Shown here: positions 14,901 through 24,476 of the stretch, piece after piece
Layout of the letters: each line of letters opens with the position of its first letter
How positions within the stretch are numbered: the first letter of the stretch is position 1
NCBI GenBank assembly: GCA_012974315.1
Contig: JAAXQI010000097.1
Span: 1 to 31,135 of the forward strand
DNA: 31,135 nucleotides
Source of the DNA: Desulfobacterales bacterium
Lineage (GTDB): Bacteria > Desulfobacterota > Desulfobulbia > Desulfobulbales > BM004
Reading direction: 5' to 3'
Made by a program: the position numbers and the translations under genes
The notes under the pieces: model-generated
Seen by the model: only the letters and a program-made list of their open reading frames with translations
Told to the model about the DNA's origin: nothing
Database searches by the model: none

Positions 14901-16991
14901 TCAGTTATTTTCTTCGGCAAGTACCGCTTTGCGGCTCAACCTGATTTTACCACGTTGGTCAATCTCAAGAACTTTTACCCTGACCTGATCTCCTTCTTTC
15001 AGGATGTCGGTTACCTTCTCCACCCGTTTATCGGCCAGCTCAGAGATGTGAACCAAGCCATCTGTGCCAGGCATAATCTCAACAAATGCCCCAAAATCCT
15101 TGATGGTCTTAACAGTGCCTTCGTAAATCTTGCCGACCTTGGCTTCCTCGGTAATCTCTTCAATGCGGGCAAGCAGCTTTGCAGCAGTATCACCACTGGG
15201 GGTAAACACTTTTACATTACCATCATCGTCCACTTCAATTTTTGCCTCAAATTCAACACTGAGACCTTTAATAATTTTTCCACCGGGGCCGATGATATCA
15301 CGGATCTTATCCGGGTTTATTTTGACAGTAAAAAACTTCGGTGCATGGGGGGCAATATCTGCACGGGGTTCGGTAATAGCCTCATGCATCTTGCCAAGAA
15401 TATGCAACCGGCCCTCTTTGGCCTGTTCAAGAGCATTACTCATGATTTCCCGGGTCACCCCGCTTATCTTGATATCCATCTGCAGCGAAGTAATTCCTTC
15501 AGAGGTTCCAACCACCTTGAAATCCATGTCACCCAGATGGTCTTCATCACCGAGGATATCAGAAAGAATTACTGTCTGATCACCCTCCTGAATTAACCCC
15601 ATGGCAATACCGGAAACCGGATTTTTAATCGGCACACCGCCATCCATTAAGGCCAGACTTGCACCGCAAACTGTTGCCATGGATGATGAACCGTTTGATT
15701 CAAGGATATCAGAAACAACCCGCATGGTGTATGGAAACTTCTCTGCCAATGGCAGGACAGCACTGATACCACGATCTGCCAGGGCACCATGACCTATATC
15801 CCGCCGGCTCGGACCACGCATGAAGCGCACTTCGCCAACACAGAAGGGCGGGAAATTATAATGCAGCATGAATTTTCTAAATGTCATGCCGTCCAGGGTT
15901 TCAACTCTCTGCTCATCCCCTTCACTGCCAAGAGTGGCTGTCACTAAAGCCTGGGTCTCACCTCTGGTAAACAGTGCTGAACCATGGGCGCGGGGCAGAC
16001 AACCCACCTCGCAGGTAATGGGACGCACCTCGTTAAAGGCCCGGCCGTCAATACGGGACTTCTCAAAAACTATTTTATCCCGCATCATCTTTTTCTTAAG
16101 GCCACTCAACAGGTCCTTGACTTCATCAACACAATCTTCCTTCTCATTTTCCAATTCAGCAACAACCCGTGCCTTCAATTCATCATAAGCCCGACCGCGC
16201 TCCATCTTGTCGACAGTGGTAATCACCTCGATCATTTCGTCAGCGGCCACGTCTTTAACTTTCTGGGCTAAAGCTTCATCAATTTCAGGCTTTTCAACCT
16301 GACGCTTTGTTTTTCCTAAGGCACCCTGCAGTTCCTCCTGCATATCAAGGAGTATCTGCAGTTGCTGGTGGCCATAAAAAATCCCCTCCATGACCTCTTC
16401 TTCTGAGAGGTTATCAGCACCACCCTCAACCATAACAACTGCATCACGGGTACCGCCAACCACAATCTCCATCCTCGAAACTTCCAGTTGATCGTTGGTT
16501 GGGTTAACCACATATTGCCCATCAATATATCCAACCCTCACCCCGGCAATGGGGCCCTGGAAAGGAATATCAGAAATTCCCAGGGCAGCGGAGGCGCCGA
16601 GCATGGCCAGGACATCCGGGTTGTTTTGCTGATCAGCGGAAACCACTGTGGCAATCACCTGTGTTTCCGTCATCCAGCCCTCTGCAAACAGGGGACGCAG
16701 TGGCCGATCGATAATTCTGCAGGTCAGGGTTTCTTTTTCAGTCGGCCTGCCGATTTCACGCCTGAAAAAACTTCCCGGGATCTTACCGACTGCATAAAAC
16801 CGCTCCTGGTATTCGATGGTCAGGGGCAAAAAGCCCATGTTCGGTTTTGGCGCCTTGGCCGCTGTTGCGGTAACCAACACTACGGTTTCATCATACGTAA
16901 CCAGAACAGAACCATTTGCCTGTTTGGCCATTTTGCCGCTTTCAATGGTCAGTTTTCTGCCACCGATTTCGGCCTCAACTTTTTTATACAT
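14901..16991 (-). CDS. pnp: Polyribonucleotide nucleotidyltransferase (PNPase)
   Basis: This 696-residue enzyme degrades RNA 3'-to-5' phosphorolytically and can add tails. It has the two RNase PH-like core domains, with the active-site region ILGDEDHLGDMDFKVVGT in the second, an all-alpha linker, a KH domain with the motif RDIIGPGGKIIKGL and a C-terminal S1 domain with IYEGTVKTIKDFGAFVEI. Length is normal. It follows rpsO, the standard rpsO-pnp pair, after a 204-bp leader that holds two GGCAGAAAAT copies. In E. coli the pnp leader is the site of PNPase/RNase III autocontrol; whether it is here cannot be judged. Confidence 0.98.
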   Translation of the reverse strand: MYKKVEAEIGGRKLTIESGKMAKQANGSVLVTYDETVVLVTATAAKAPKPNMGFLPLTIEYQERFYAVGKIPGSFFRREIGRPTEKETLTCRIIDRPLRPLFAEGWMTETQVIATVVSADQQNNPDVLAMLGASAALGISDIPFQGPIAGVRVGYIDGQYVVNPTNDQLEVSRMEIVVGGTRDAVVMVEGGADNLSEEEVMEGIFYGHQQLQILLDMQEELQGALGKTKRQVEKPEIDEALAQKVKDVAADEMIEVITTVDKMERGRAYDELKARVVAELENEKEDCVDEVKDLLSGLKKKMMRDKIVFEKSRIDGRAFNEVRPITCEVGCLPRAHGSALFTRGETQALVTATLGSEGDEQRVETLDGMTFRKFMLHYNFPPFCVGEVRFMRGPSRRDIGHGALADRGISAVLPLAEKFPYTMRVVSDILESNGSSSMATVCGASLALMDGGVPIKNPVSGIAMGLIQEGDQTVILSDILGDEDHLGDMDFKVVGTSEGITSLQMDIKISGVTREIMSNALEQAKEGRLHILGKMHEAITEPRADIAPHAPKFFTVKINPDKIRDIIGPGGKIIKGLSVEFEAKIEVDDDGNVKVFTPSGDTAAKLLARIEEITEEAKVGKIYEGTVKTIKDFGAFVEIMPGTDGLVHISELADKRVEKVTDILKEGDQVRVKVLEIDQRGKIRLSRKAVLAEENN

Positions 16992-17195
16992 GTATTCTCC
17001 TTCTAATTTGTTTCAGCTACAAGCGCGACAACCTCCTGCTCCTGGCAAGGATCATACTCACTTCAATCTGAATGTTTTACTGCGAGCATCCCTCTCCAGC
17101 CAAAATCACCTCACCGCACCGGACAAAACCGGGTAAGCGGCAGAAAATTTCAGCTGGCAGAAAATAGAGCGCGTTTGCTGAACCTTTGCTTCCGC

Positions 17196-17465
17196 CTACT
17201 TGCGGATTCCAAGTTCCTTAATTATGCCGCGGTACTTGGCAATATCCTTCTGTTTCAAGTACTGCAGAAGTCTTCTCCTCTGGCCGACGAGCTTTAATAA
17301 CCCGCGGCGGGAATGATGGTCCTTCTTATGTACCTTGAAATGCTCAGTCAGATAGGTGATCCGATCACTCAGTAATGCAATCTGCACTTCCGATGAACCG
17401 GTGTCTGTATCATGCGTTTTAAACTTTCCAATAATTTCGCTTTTCTTTTCTGCTTGCTGTGCCAC
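17196..17465 (-). CDS. rpsO: 30S ribosomal protein S15
   Basis: S15 binds the 16S rRNA central domain and nucleates platform assembly. The block DTGSSEVQIALLSDRITYLTEH and the basic KKDHHSRRGLLKLVGQRRRLL are characteristic. I place the start at a GTG (17465), because AGGAGG lies six bases before it and the product is then exactly the canonical 89 residues. The ATG two codons upstream (17471) touches the AGGAGG directly, too close for initiation. The gene lies between truB and pnp as in most bacteria. Confidence 0.95.
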   Translation of the reverse strand: MAQQAEKKSEIIGKFKTHDTDTGSSEVQIALLSDRITYLTEHFKVHKKDHHSRRGLLKLVGQRRRLLQYLKQKDIAKYRGIIKELGIRK

Positions 17466-17574
17466 AATCATCCTCCTGTCGTTTGTTTCAAAAAAGTGCC
17501 GGTTAATTCCAGGTTTTATCCTCACGGGGTAGTAAATCTAGTGGCATACCCCGAGACCAGCCTGATTATCCTCA

Positions 17575-18387
17575 TTAATTGTTGTCTGTATTGCCAGCGA
17601 GTAATTCCTTCACTGTATCCACCGGTATCCGGTATTTATCCAGCAAAGGTCTGGCTGTTTCCCCTGCAAACAATTTTTCTCCGGGCAGAGTATCACCTAT
17701 GGAAAAAAGTCCGTTGCGAGTCCTTTTCAATTTACTCAGATGCGCACCGCATCCTAAAAATTCACCAATGTCTGCTGCAAGGGTCCTGATATAGGTTCCT
17801 TTAGAGCAGACAACTCTCAATGTCAATGTATCATTGTCCTGAGATACACAATCCAGCTTTTTAATGTTTATTAAACGCGGCTCCTTCACCACTTTAATGC
17901 CCTTGCGCGCATAATAATATAAAGGCTTGCCCTTGTGCTTTAAGGCAGAGTAACTGGGTGGAGTTTGCATCTGTTCTCCGGTAAAGTGTGCCAAACACTC
18001 TGCAATAACGTTCTCTGATATATCAGGCACCGGGCTCTGTTCAATAATTTTCCCTTCAGGGTCCTGGGTATCTGTGCTGATTCCTAGCTGCACAGTCGCC
18101 TCATATTCCTTATCTCCTACCATTAACTGGGAGATAAGCCTTGTAGCCTGTCTTCCGGCACAAATAACCAGTACTCCGGAGGCAAACGGATCCAAAGTGC
18201 CAGAATGCCCAACCTTCTTTATGCCCAGACTCCTCCGTACCAGTTGCACCATACGAAACGATGAGACCCCTTCGGGCTTGCAGACCGGGAAAACCCCTTC
18301 CAGGGATAACGCCGTACTATGCCCAGGTACAGGAAGTTTACTACTTACCTGTGACTCCGGCTTGTTTTCTGCCTCAACTGTCATCAT
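17575..18387 (-). CDS. truB: tRNA pseudouridine(55) synthase
   Basis: This roughly 270-residue protein makes pseudouridine 55 in the T arm of tRNAs. The catalytic Asp is about D66 in VGHSGTLDPFASGVLVICAG, and PVCKPEGVSSF and PPSYSALKHKGKPLYYYAR are further family motifs. About 30 residues before the first conserved block form a polar N-terminal extension not needed for the fold. The start is uncertain: ATG codons at 18387 and 18384 and a TTG at 18396, which is better spaced from a GAG, are all possible. It follows nrnA within about 20 bp in the rimP-pnp operon. Confidence 0.95.
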   Translation of the reverse strand: MMTVEAENKPESQVSSKLPVPGHSTALSLEGVFPVCKPEGVSSFRMVQLVRRSLGIKKVGHSGTLDPFASGVLVICAGRQATRLISQLMVGDKEYEATVQLGISTDTQDPEGKIIEQSPVPDISENVIAECLAHFTGEQMQTPPSYSALKHKGKPLYYYARKGIKVVKEPRLINIKKLDCVSQDNDTLTLRVVCSKGTYIRTLAADIGEFLGCGAHLSKLKRTRNGLFSIGDTLPGEKLFAGETARPLLDKYRIPVDTVKELLAGNTDNN

Positions 18388-18405
18388 CACAATCAAATAA
18401 AACTC

Positions 18406-19404
18406 TTAGTCTGCAGACCATCGCGACTTCAGTGTCCGCTTAAGCTCCTGCAGGAGTTCTATATTCACTTCAGCCAATTTTTTATCTTTTACACTGTAAC
18501 CTGATGCATTTCTATGTCCACCGCCGCCAAACTTCAAAGCCACCTGGGAAACGTCACATTCTCCCTTGGCCCTGAGGCTGACCTTGATATAGCCATCCAG
18601 GGTTTCCTTTAAAAAAGCGGCCACTTTAACCGAACGCACCGCCCGGGGCAAGTTGATAAATTCTTCAGTATCCTCTCTCTTGGCCCCACTTGCCTCAAAC
18701 ATTTCACTTGTAGCTGTAATAACAGCTATCTGCCCTTCAGAATAAAGCTCAAGAGAACCGAGGACATTTTCCAGCAACCGCAACCGGTTTGCCGAATAGT
18801 TATCAAAAAGCTTACCGGCAACTTCAGAGGGTATAACACCTCTATTCACGAGATAACTGGCAACTTGAAATGTATACGCTGATGTTGATTCATATTTAAA
18901 AGAACCGCTGTCAGATACTATTGCAGCATAGAGGTTATAGGCTGCATTGTATGAAATATCAGCATTAAGGGCCAGGGCCAGATCAAAAACCATTTCTGCT
19001 GTTGATGACCGACTCCCCTCAACCCAGCTTATATCTCCAAAGTCTCTGTGTCCGGCATGATGATCGATGACAATGAATGGGTGTATCTGCAAGAGCGCAT
19101 CCACCTCATGACCGAGCCGAAAACGGTCTCCGCAATCAACTGCAACAGCGGCATCAAACTGCGAGAGATCTGGAAGATTGTTGTCGAGCTGTTCTGAGCC
19201 GGGCATGAACTCGTACATACCCGGAACAAATTCATTACAATAATAAAAAATGTTTTTTCCTAAGGACTCCAGGATATTCCCCAGAGCCAGTTGCGAACCA
19301 ATGGCATCAACATCTGGAAACACATGGCAGACAACAAGTATATTCTTTGCCTGGAACAGTGCTTCAACGATCTGATCAGGAACCTGTTTCGGAGGATTCA
19401 ACAT
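18406..19404 (-). CDS. nrnA: DHH-family phosphoesterase, NrnA-like (nanoRNase/pAp phosphatase)
   Basis: This 332-residue protein has the DHH motifs CHVFPDVDAIGS (H27, D31, D33), AVDCGD (D90) and IDHHAGH (D114-H116), then VSDSGSFKY, and a C-terminal DHHA1 domain with FGGGGHRNASGY. NrnA enzymes remove 2-5 nucleotide RNA scraps and dephosphorylate pAp, a by-product of sulfur metabolism. The second Asp motif reads PDVD where PDGD is common, a conservative change. The ATG overlaps the end of rbfA by 29 bases. Position between rbfA and truB is typical for this operon. The gene symbol is by family, not experiment. Confidence 0.92.
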   Translation of the reverse strand: MLNPPKQVPDQIVEALFQAKNILVVCHVFPDVDAIGSQLALGNILESLGKNIFYYCNEFVPGMYEFMPGSEQLDNNLPDLSQFDAAVAVDCGDRFRLGHEVDALLQIHPFIVIDHHAGHRDFGDISWVEGSRSSTAEMVFDLALALNADISYNAAYNLYAAIVSDSGSFKYESTSAYTFQVASYLVNRGVIPSEVAGKLFDNYSANRLRLLENVLGSLELYSEGQIAVITATSEMFEASGAKREDTEEFINLPRAVRSVKVAAFLKETLDGYIKVSLRAKGECDVSQVALKFGGGGHRNASGYSVKDKKLAEVNIELLQELKRTLKSRWSAD

Positions 19405-19795
19405 CCGTCTTAATCTCCTTCAGCAACATCTCCATTTCCTGCTGATGAATCATGGAACGATCCAACTTGAAAAGCAAATCCGGGGTAGCTCGCATACCCA
19501 GTTCCCGAGCAAGGTGACTGCGCATAAACCCCTTGGCTCGGGCCAATCCTTCAGCAGCATTCTTAATCTGCTCTTCATCGCCCAGGACACTGTAATAGAC
19601 AATCGCCTTTCGCAGGTCCCTGGTCACTTCCGCTGTAACTATAGTTACATTGCTCAACCTGGGATCTTTGACCCTATGGAGCAGAAGAAGTGCGATCTCA
19701 TTCTTTATCATATCTGCAACCCGCTTCGGCCGCTTATTACCTGCAGCTGCCCTATTAAACGGGTATAAACTTTTTTTAGGATGAACCGCCATCAT
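19376..19795 (-). CDS. rbfA: Ribosome-binding factor A
   Basis: RbfA is a KH-fold protein that binds the immature 30S subunit near helix 1 of 16S rRNA during late assembly. Blocks RPKRVADMIKNEIALLL, RVKDPRL and VTIVTAEVTRDLRKAIVYYS identify it. I choose the ATG at 19795, preceded by AAAAGG, giving 139 residues; the longer frame to 19849 would overlap infB. The acidic C-terminal tail extends beyond the KH core. It lies 37 bp after infB and overlaps nrnA by 29 bases. Confidence 0.93.
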   Translation of the reverse strand: MMAVHPKKSLYPFNRAAAGNKRPKRVADMIKNEIALLLLHRVKDPRLSNVTIVTAEVTRDLRKAIVYYSVLGDEEQIKNAAEGLARAKGFMRSHLARELGMRATPDLLFKLDRSMIHQQEMEMLLKEIKTDVESSETGS

Positions 19796-19832
19796 CAATT
19801 TGCCTTTTCCTTGCCTGTTCAACAACACGATC

Positions 19833-22589
19833 TTACAAGCTGGCTTCAATCTCTTCCATTATAAAGGCTTCGATTACGTCTCCGACTTTAAGATCATTGA
19901 AGTTATCTACCCCGATACCGCATTCGTAGCCGCTTGCCACTTCCTTGGCATCATCCTTGAATCGCCTCAATGAGCCTATTTTCCCGGTGTAAACAACAAT
20001 ACCGTCCCTTAAGACTCTCACCTCGGCATTACGGGCTATTTTCCCATCAATGACATAACTGCCGGCAATTGTTCCAATCTTTGGAACCGAAAATGTTTCC
20101 CGCACTTCGGCACTGCCAATAACCACTTCTTTAAATTCAGGATCCAGCAAGCCGACCATGGCTTTCTTTATATCATCAAGAGCATGATAAATGACGTCAT
20201 AGAACCTGATGTCAACGTGCTCTTTGCTGGCCAGCTCTTTTGTTTTTACCGGCGGTCTGACATTAAAGCCTATGATTATCGCTTCAGAGGCGGAAGCAAG
20301 GAGAACATCAGACTCAGTAATTGTGCCTGTTCCTTCATGCAGGACTTTTACCTTAATGCTTTCAGTACTCAGCTCCTCTATTGCCTTGCCAAATGCTTCC
20401 AGAGTTCCCTGAACATCGGACCGTAAAATAACCCTGAGCTCCTTAACATCCCCAAGTTCCATCTGTTCAAAAAGCTTATCCAATGAGATCTTCGTTGCAG
20501 AGCCCAGTTCAGATTCCCTGACCTTCAGTTTCCTGGACGCACTGACGTTCTTGGCCATTTTGTCGTCCTTGACGACGTTAAACTCATCGCCGGCCTGGGG
20601 AACCCCGGAAAGGCCCTGTATCTCTACCGGTGTCGCCGGCCCTGCTTCCTTGACCTGTTCTCCCTTGTCATTAATCAGGGTACGAACTTTACCGGAATGC
20701 TGACCAATAACGATTGGTTCTCCCAACCTCAGCGTTCCTTCCTGGACAAGAACTGTAGCAACAGCACCTCTGCCCTTGTGAAGTTGCGCCTCGATGACAC
20801 GACCCCTCGCTTTACGGTTAGGGTCTGCCTTTAACTCGAGAATTTCTGCCTGCAGCAGAATATTATTTAACAGGTTATCAATACCGGTACCCTTTTTAGC
20901 CGAAGTTTCGCAATAGATTACATCACCGCCCCACTCCTCAGGTGCCAGTCCCAGTTCAGCAAGTTCCCTTTTGACTCGATCAGGGTCTGCATTGGGTTTA
21001 TCAATTTTATTTACCGCCACCACAATGGGCACCTTGGCCGCCTGGGCATGATTGATAGCTTCCCTGGTTTGATCCATGACCCCATCATCCGCTGCGACAA
21101 CCAGGACCACCACATCAGTAACCTTGGCGCCGCGGGAACGCATTTCAGTAAAGGCAGCGTGGCCGGGAGTATCCAGAAAAACCACATCTCCCTGGCTGGA
21201 GCGGACATAATACGCACCGATATGCTGGGTAATGCCACCGGCCTCTCCTAAGGCAACATCTGTCTTGCGGATGGCATCAAGAATAGAGGTCTTGCCATGG
21301 TCAACGTGTCCCATGACGGTGACTACCGGAGGCCTGGGCAGCGGCTCACCGCCAATTTCCTGTTCCTCAATTTGCAACACAATGGATTCTTCGGTTACAC
21401 TCTGTTCAACTTCATAGCCAAAATCTGATGCAACAAGTGTTGCAGTATCAATATCCAGTACCTGGTTAACAGTTGCCATTACACCAAGAGCCATCAGCTT
21501 TGCAATCACCTGATTCGCCTTAACAGACATACGGCGGGCAAGGTCACCAACGCTGATCGTCTCAAAGACCTTGATTCGCTTCTTGATAGCCTTAGTCTCG
21601 GCAATGGGCTCAGCGGGTTCGACCTGCCTCTTTTTGCCTTTAGGACCTCTGGATCCACGGCCCCCAAAATCGTACTCCTGATTAGCGCCGAAGCCTTGGC
21701 GCCCCTTGCGTTTCCCGCCAAATGCTTTTTTTACGCGCCCTCCAGCCTCATCAGCACCAGAGCGGAACTGAACCAGCCTTTTGCCCTTTTTCTTGCCTTT
21801 ACCTCCACGAGTATCTTCAGCACTCTTTGCCCCACCTGCCTTATTGGCAGCAGAGGGCGCTCCAGCAACTACACCACCCTGGGCTTTGCCTTTTGCAGGC
21901 CGTGGTGGCCTTGCCGGCGGCGCTTTGGGCTTTTCTTCCGGTATCTGTATCGCTGCCTTCTTTATTACCTTGGCCAGTCCCTGACGCGGAGGCACTATAC
22001 GTTTAATTACTTTCGGCTTACCCTTCTCTTCTTCTTTCTTCTCAATCTCTTCCGATTTTTGTTCCCCTGGTTCCTGCTCCGGCTCGTCTTCAGTAGAAGG
22101 GGTCTCGGCAGCAGCGGCAGCGGCGGCGGTGGGTTCAATTTCAGCCCCTGTCTCCTTTACCGGCGTGACAGATACATCTTCTTTCTTTTTCTTTACTGTC
22201 TTCTTTTTTGCCGGTTCTTCAGCAGACTTTTTCTCAACAGGCTCTTCAACTGCTTCTATTTCTTCAACAGGTTCTTCAGCAGCAGCGGTAGCGGCGGCAT
22301 CAGCGGCGACCTTTTCTTCAACAGTAACAGGTATTTCTTCAGAAACTCGGTGAACTGTTTGCGACCGGCGTCGAATAATTGTTGCATGTCCTTTGGTACT
22401 GATCCGTTTTTCAACAACTTCTGTCTCAACGGTGCCAAGAACATTTCTACGAATCTCGTCAGCAACTTCTTCTTCGATCGATGAACTATGACCTTTTATA
22501 TTATAGCCAAGATCAATAAGCTTATCAGCCAACTCCGTGCTTTTAATACCAGCCTCTTTGGCTAAATCATATATCCTGATTTTGCTCAT
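19833..22589 (-). CDS. infB: Translation initiation factor IF-2 (long form)
   Basis: IF-2 delivers fMet-tRNA to the 30S subunit and promotes subunit joining. This 918-residue form has an IF2_N helical domain at 1-53, then about 280 residues of low-complexity Glu/Lys/Ala/Pro/Gly-rich linker, a second IF2_N domain (KVFETISVGDLARRMSVKAN), the GTPase domain with GHVDHGKTS, DTPGHAAF and NKID, and the C-terminal domains ending EAFIMEEIEASL. Long linkers of variable composition are common in IF-2. Its first 51 residues are closely similar to the NusA C-terminus in the same operon. It starts ten bases after ylxR. Confidence 0.98.
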   Translation of the reverse strand: MSKIRIYDLAKEAGIKSTELADKLIDLGYNIKGHSSSIEEEVADEIRRNVLGTVETEVVEKRISTKGHATIIRRRSQTVHRVSEEIPVTVEEKVAADAAATAAAEEPVEEIEAVEEPVEKKSAEEPAKKKTVKKKKEDVSVTPVKETGAEIEPTAAAAAAAETPSTEDEPEQEPGEQKSEEIEKKEEEKGKPKVIKRIVPPRQGLAKVIKKAAIQIPEEKPKAPPARPPRPAKGKAQGGVVAGAPSAANKAGGAKSAEDTRGGKGKKKGKRLVQFRSGADEAGGRVKKAFGGKRKGRQGFGANQEYDFGGRGSRGPKGKKRQVEPAEPIAETKAIKKRIKVFETISVGDLARRMSVKANQVIAKLMALGVMATVNQVLDIDTATLVASDFGYEVEQSVTEESIVLQIEEQEIGGEPLPRPPVVTVMGHVDHGKTSILDAIRKTDVALGEAGGITQHIGAYYVRSSQGDVVFLDTPGHAAFTEMRSRGAKVTDVVVLVVAADDGVMDQTREAINHAQAAKVPIVVAVNKIDKPNADPDRVKRELAELGLAPEEWGGDVIYCETSAKKGTGIDNLLNNILLQAEILELKADPNRKARGRVIEAQLHKGRGAVATVLVQEGTLRLGEPIVIGQHSGKVRTLINDKGEQVKEAGPATPVEIQGLSGVPQAGDEFNVVKDDKMAKNVSASRKLKVRESELGSATKISLDKLFEQMELGDVKELRVILRSDVQGTLEAFGKAIEELSTESIKVKVLHEGTGTITESDVLLASASEAIIIGFNVRPPVKTKELASKEHVDIRFYDVIYHALDDIKKAMVGLLDPEFKEVVIGSAEVRETFSVPKIGTIAGSYVIDGKIARNAEVRVLRDGIVVYTGKIGSLRRFKDDAKEVASGYECGIGVDNFNDLKVGDVIEAFIMEEIEASL

Positions 22590-22598
22590 TCTTTATTC

Positions 22599-22841
22599 TC
22601 AATCCTCCGACTCAACACTTATTTGAAAGTCCCGGACCCGAAAGGCCCTGGCCAACTTCCTTTTATGACTAAAAAAAATACGTACACAATTTTTATTATT
22701 GCAACAATAGACGGATCGACCTTGCCCCGTGCCTTTGCTGTCAAGCACAACAGTTTCTTCCTGTAAAACAAACTTCAGCAGCTCATTTTTGGGAAACCGC
22801 TTATGGCACCCCAGGCAAGTCCGCACCGGCTGCACTTTCAT
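22599..22841 (-). CDS. ylxR: YlxR/DUF448 family RNA-binding protein
   Basis: This 80-residue protein matches YlxR: the start PVRTCLGCHKRFPKNELLKFV, the middle GRSVYCC and C-terminal LARAFRV are the family blocks. It contains Cys in CLGC, CCNNKNC, which could hold a metal. YlxR is usually found between nusA and infB and binds RNA; it has been proposed to act as a regulator of RNase P or as a transcription factor in different bacteria. Here it has exactly that location, 76 bp after nusA and nine bases before infB. Confidence 0.9.
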   Translation of the reverse strand: MKVQPVRTCLGCHKRFPKNELLKFVLQEETVVLDSKGTGQGRSVYCCNNKNCVRIFFSHKRKLARAFRVRDFQISVESED

Positions 22842-22917
22842 CTCTTCCCCGTTTCTACTATAATTCAGCAGGAATCAATTAATTTCTCTAATTGCTTCCT
22901 TGAAATTCCCCAAAAAC

Positions 22918-24393
22918 CTATTGGCCTAAAACCTCTTGCCGTATTTTATCGGCAGTCTCTCCATCCACGGATGAACGATAACTTTTAATTTCATAGCCAA
23001 GTTGAATAAGCTTATCTGCAAACTCTTTACTTTTCATGCCAGCCTCTTTGGCCAATTCAGACACACGGACCTTATCTGAGCCCGAGCTCTTCTTCGCGGG
23101 TGCTTCAGCTTCAGCGTCTTCCGTTTCACTTTCCTTTTCAGACTCTTGGGCAGCAGCAGATTCCAAATAGCTTCCAATGGCTTCAACGAGTTTTTCCGCC
23201 CGTTCCGGTTTCATACCCTTCAGCCCTTCCAATTCATTAAGGTCTATACCTTTCAAATCGCTCGCTGCTCTGAAACCGCCGTCATAAAGAATATCAGCCA
23301 CACCTTCATCCACTCCCTCAATATTGAGAAGAGACCTGTAGCCGTCCTCTTCGAGCTTGGCATACCTGGCTTCACTCTTCACATCAATATTCCAGCCGAG
23401 CAACTTAGAAGCCAATCTCACATTCTGTCCCTGACGCCCGATGGCTAGAGATAACTGGTCGTCCGGAACAACTACCATGAGAGAGTTCTTGTCTTCGTCA
23501 ACCAAAACCATTGCCACTTCAGCCGGCGCCAGACTGCTGGATACAAATTTAGCTGGATCAGGGCTCCAGGGAATAATATCAATCCTTTCCCCCTGTAGTT
23601 CCTGGACAACATTCTGCACTCTTGACCCTTTCATACCCACACAGGCACCAATCGGATCCACATCTGACTCACTGGAGGACACTGCAATCTTGGCCCTGAA
23701 ACCTGGTTCACGACTGACTCCCATGACCTTCACTATGCCTTCTGCAATTTCAGGGACTTCCATCTCAAAGAGTTTTATCAAAAAATCATTGTTAGTTCGG
23801 CTCAGAATAAGCTGCTGTTCCCTGGCGCTCTGGCGCACATCAAGGAGCAGAGCCCTGATCCTGTCGCCCTGACGAAAAGATCTTTTGGGAATCTGTTCAC
23901 TATGGGGAAGAATAGCATCGGTACGGCCAAGGTTGATAATCATGTTGCCCCGCTCAAACCTCTGCACAATGCCATTGACAATCTCGCCCTTCCTGTCCTT
24001 ATACATATCGTATATGACATCAAGCTCGGCATCTTTCATCATCTGGATAATCACCTGCTTGGCAGACTGGGCAGCTATCCGGCCTAGATCAGCAATGTTA
24101 TCCATCTTGGTTCCAATTTCATCATGCACCTTGACGCCAGGATCCAGGGCACTTGCCTCCTCAAGTGAAACTTGAGTCTGCTCATCCTCAACCGTTTCCA
24201 CCACCATGCGAAACTGAAAAATCTCAACCTCGCCGAGTTCGTCATTAAATTGGACTTCCATGTCCCTGCGGTTCCCGAACTTCTTCCTGGCGGCCGAACG
24301 AACTGCCTCTTCAATGGTCTCGACAAGTAAATGTTTCTCAATTCCCTTGTCCCTGCTGATCTGCTCAATTATTCTTTTCAAATCTGACGGCAT
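22918..24393 (-). CDS. nusA: Transcription termination/antitermination factor NusA with C-terminal IF2_N-like domain
   Basis: NusA binds RNA polymerase and modulates pausing, termination and antitermination. This 491-residue form has the N-terminal polymerase-binding domain, an S1 domain (GNMIINLGRTDAILP), KH1 and KH2 (with IGRQGQNVRLASKLLGW), and a helix-hairpin-helix region around RSLLNIEGVDEGVADIL. It then has an acidic linker and, at residues 441-491, an IF2_N-like domain beginning KVRVSELAKEAGMKSKEFA. That last domain is 31 of 51 residues identical to the N-terminus of the infB product. The start at 24393 is supported by GGAG upstream. It lies between rimP and ylxR. Confidence 0.97.
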   Translation of the reverse strand: MPSDLKRIIEQISRDKGIEKHLLVETIEEAVRSAARKKFGNRRDMEVQFNDELGEVEIFQFRMVVETVEDEQTQVSLEEASALDPGVKVHDEIGTKMDNIADLGRIAAQSAKQVIIQMMKDAELDVIYDMYKDRKGEIVNGIVQRFERGNMIINLGRTDAILPHSEQIPKRSFRQGDRIRALLLDVRQSAREQQLILSRTNNDFLIKLFEMEVPEIAEGIVKVMGVSREPGFRAKIAVSSSESDVDPIGACVGMKGSRVQNVVQELQGERIDIIPWSPDPAKFVSSSLAPAEVAMVLVDEDKNSLMVVVPDDQLSLAIGRQGQNVRLASKLLGWNIDVKSEARYAKLEEDGYRSLLNIEGVDEGVADILYDGGFRAASDLKGIDLNELEGLKGMKPERAEKLVEAIGSYLESAAAQESEKESETEDAEAEAPAKKSSGSDKVRVSELAKEAGMKSKEFADKLIQLGYEIKSYRSSVDGETADKIRQEVLGQ

Positions 24394-24476
24394 AATTCCT
24401 ACTCCATGGCAAATTGGAACCCGCACACACTCTTCCGGTGCTAATCCCCTGATCTGCTCACTATGATAAAGGTTTT

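Noticed and set aside
14955..15596. A 213-residue plus-strand frame
   Set aside because: It lies antisense to the conserved KH, S1 and catalytic parts of pnp and has no recognisable domain.
17139..17165. Two GGCAGAAAAT copies in the pnp leader
   Set aside because: Only ten bases long and without dyad or terminator structure; mentioned in the pnp entry but not enough for a separate element.
21696..22484. A 262-residue plus-strand frame rich in Phe, Leu and Ser
   Set aside because: It is the antisense of the low-complexity IF-2 linker; the composition simply mirrors Glu/Lys/Ala codons and there is no ribosome binding site or family match.
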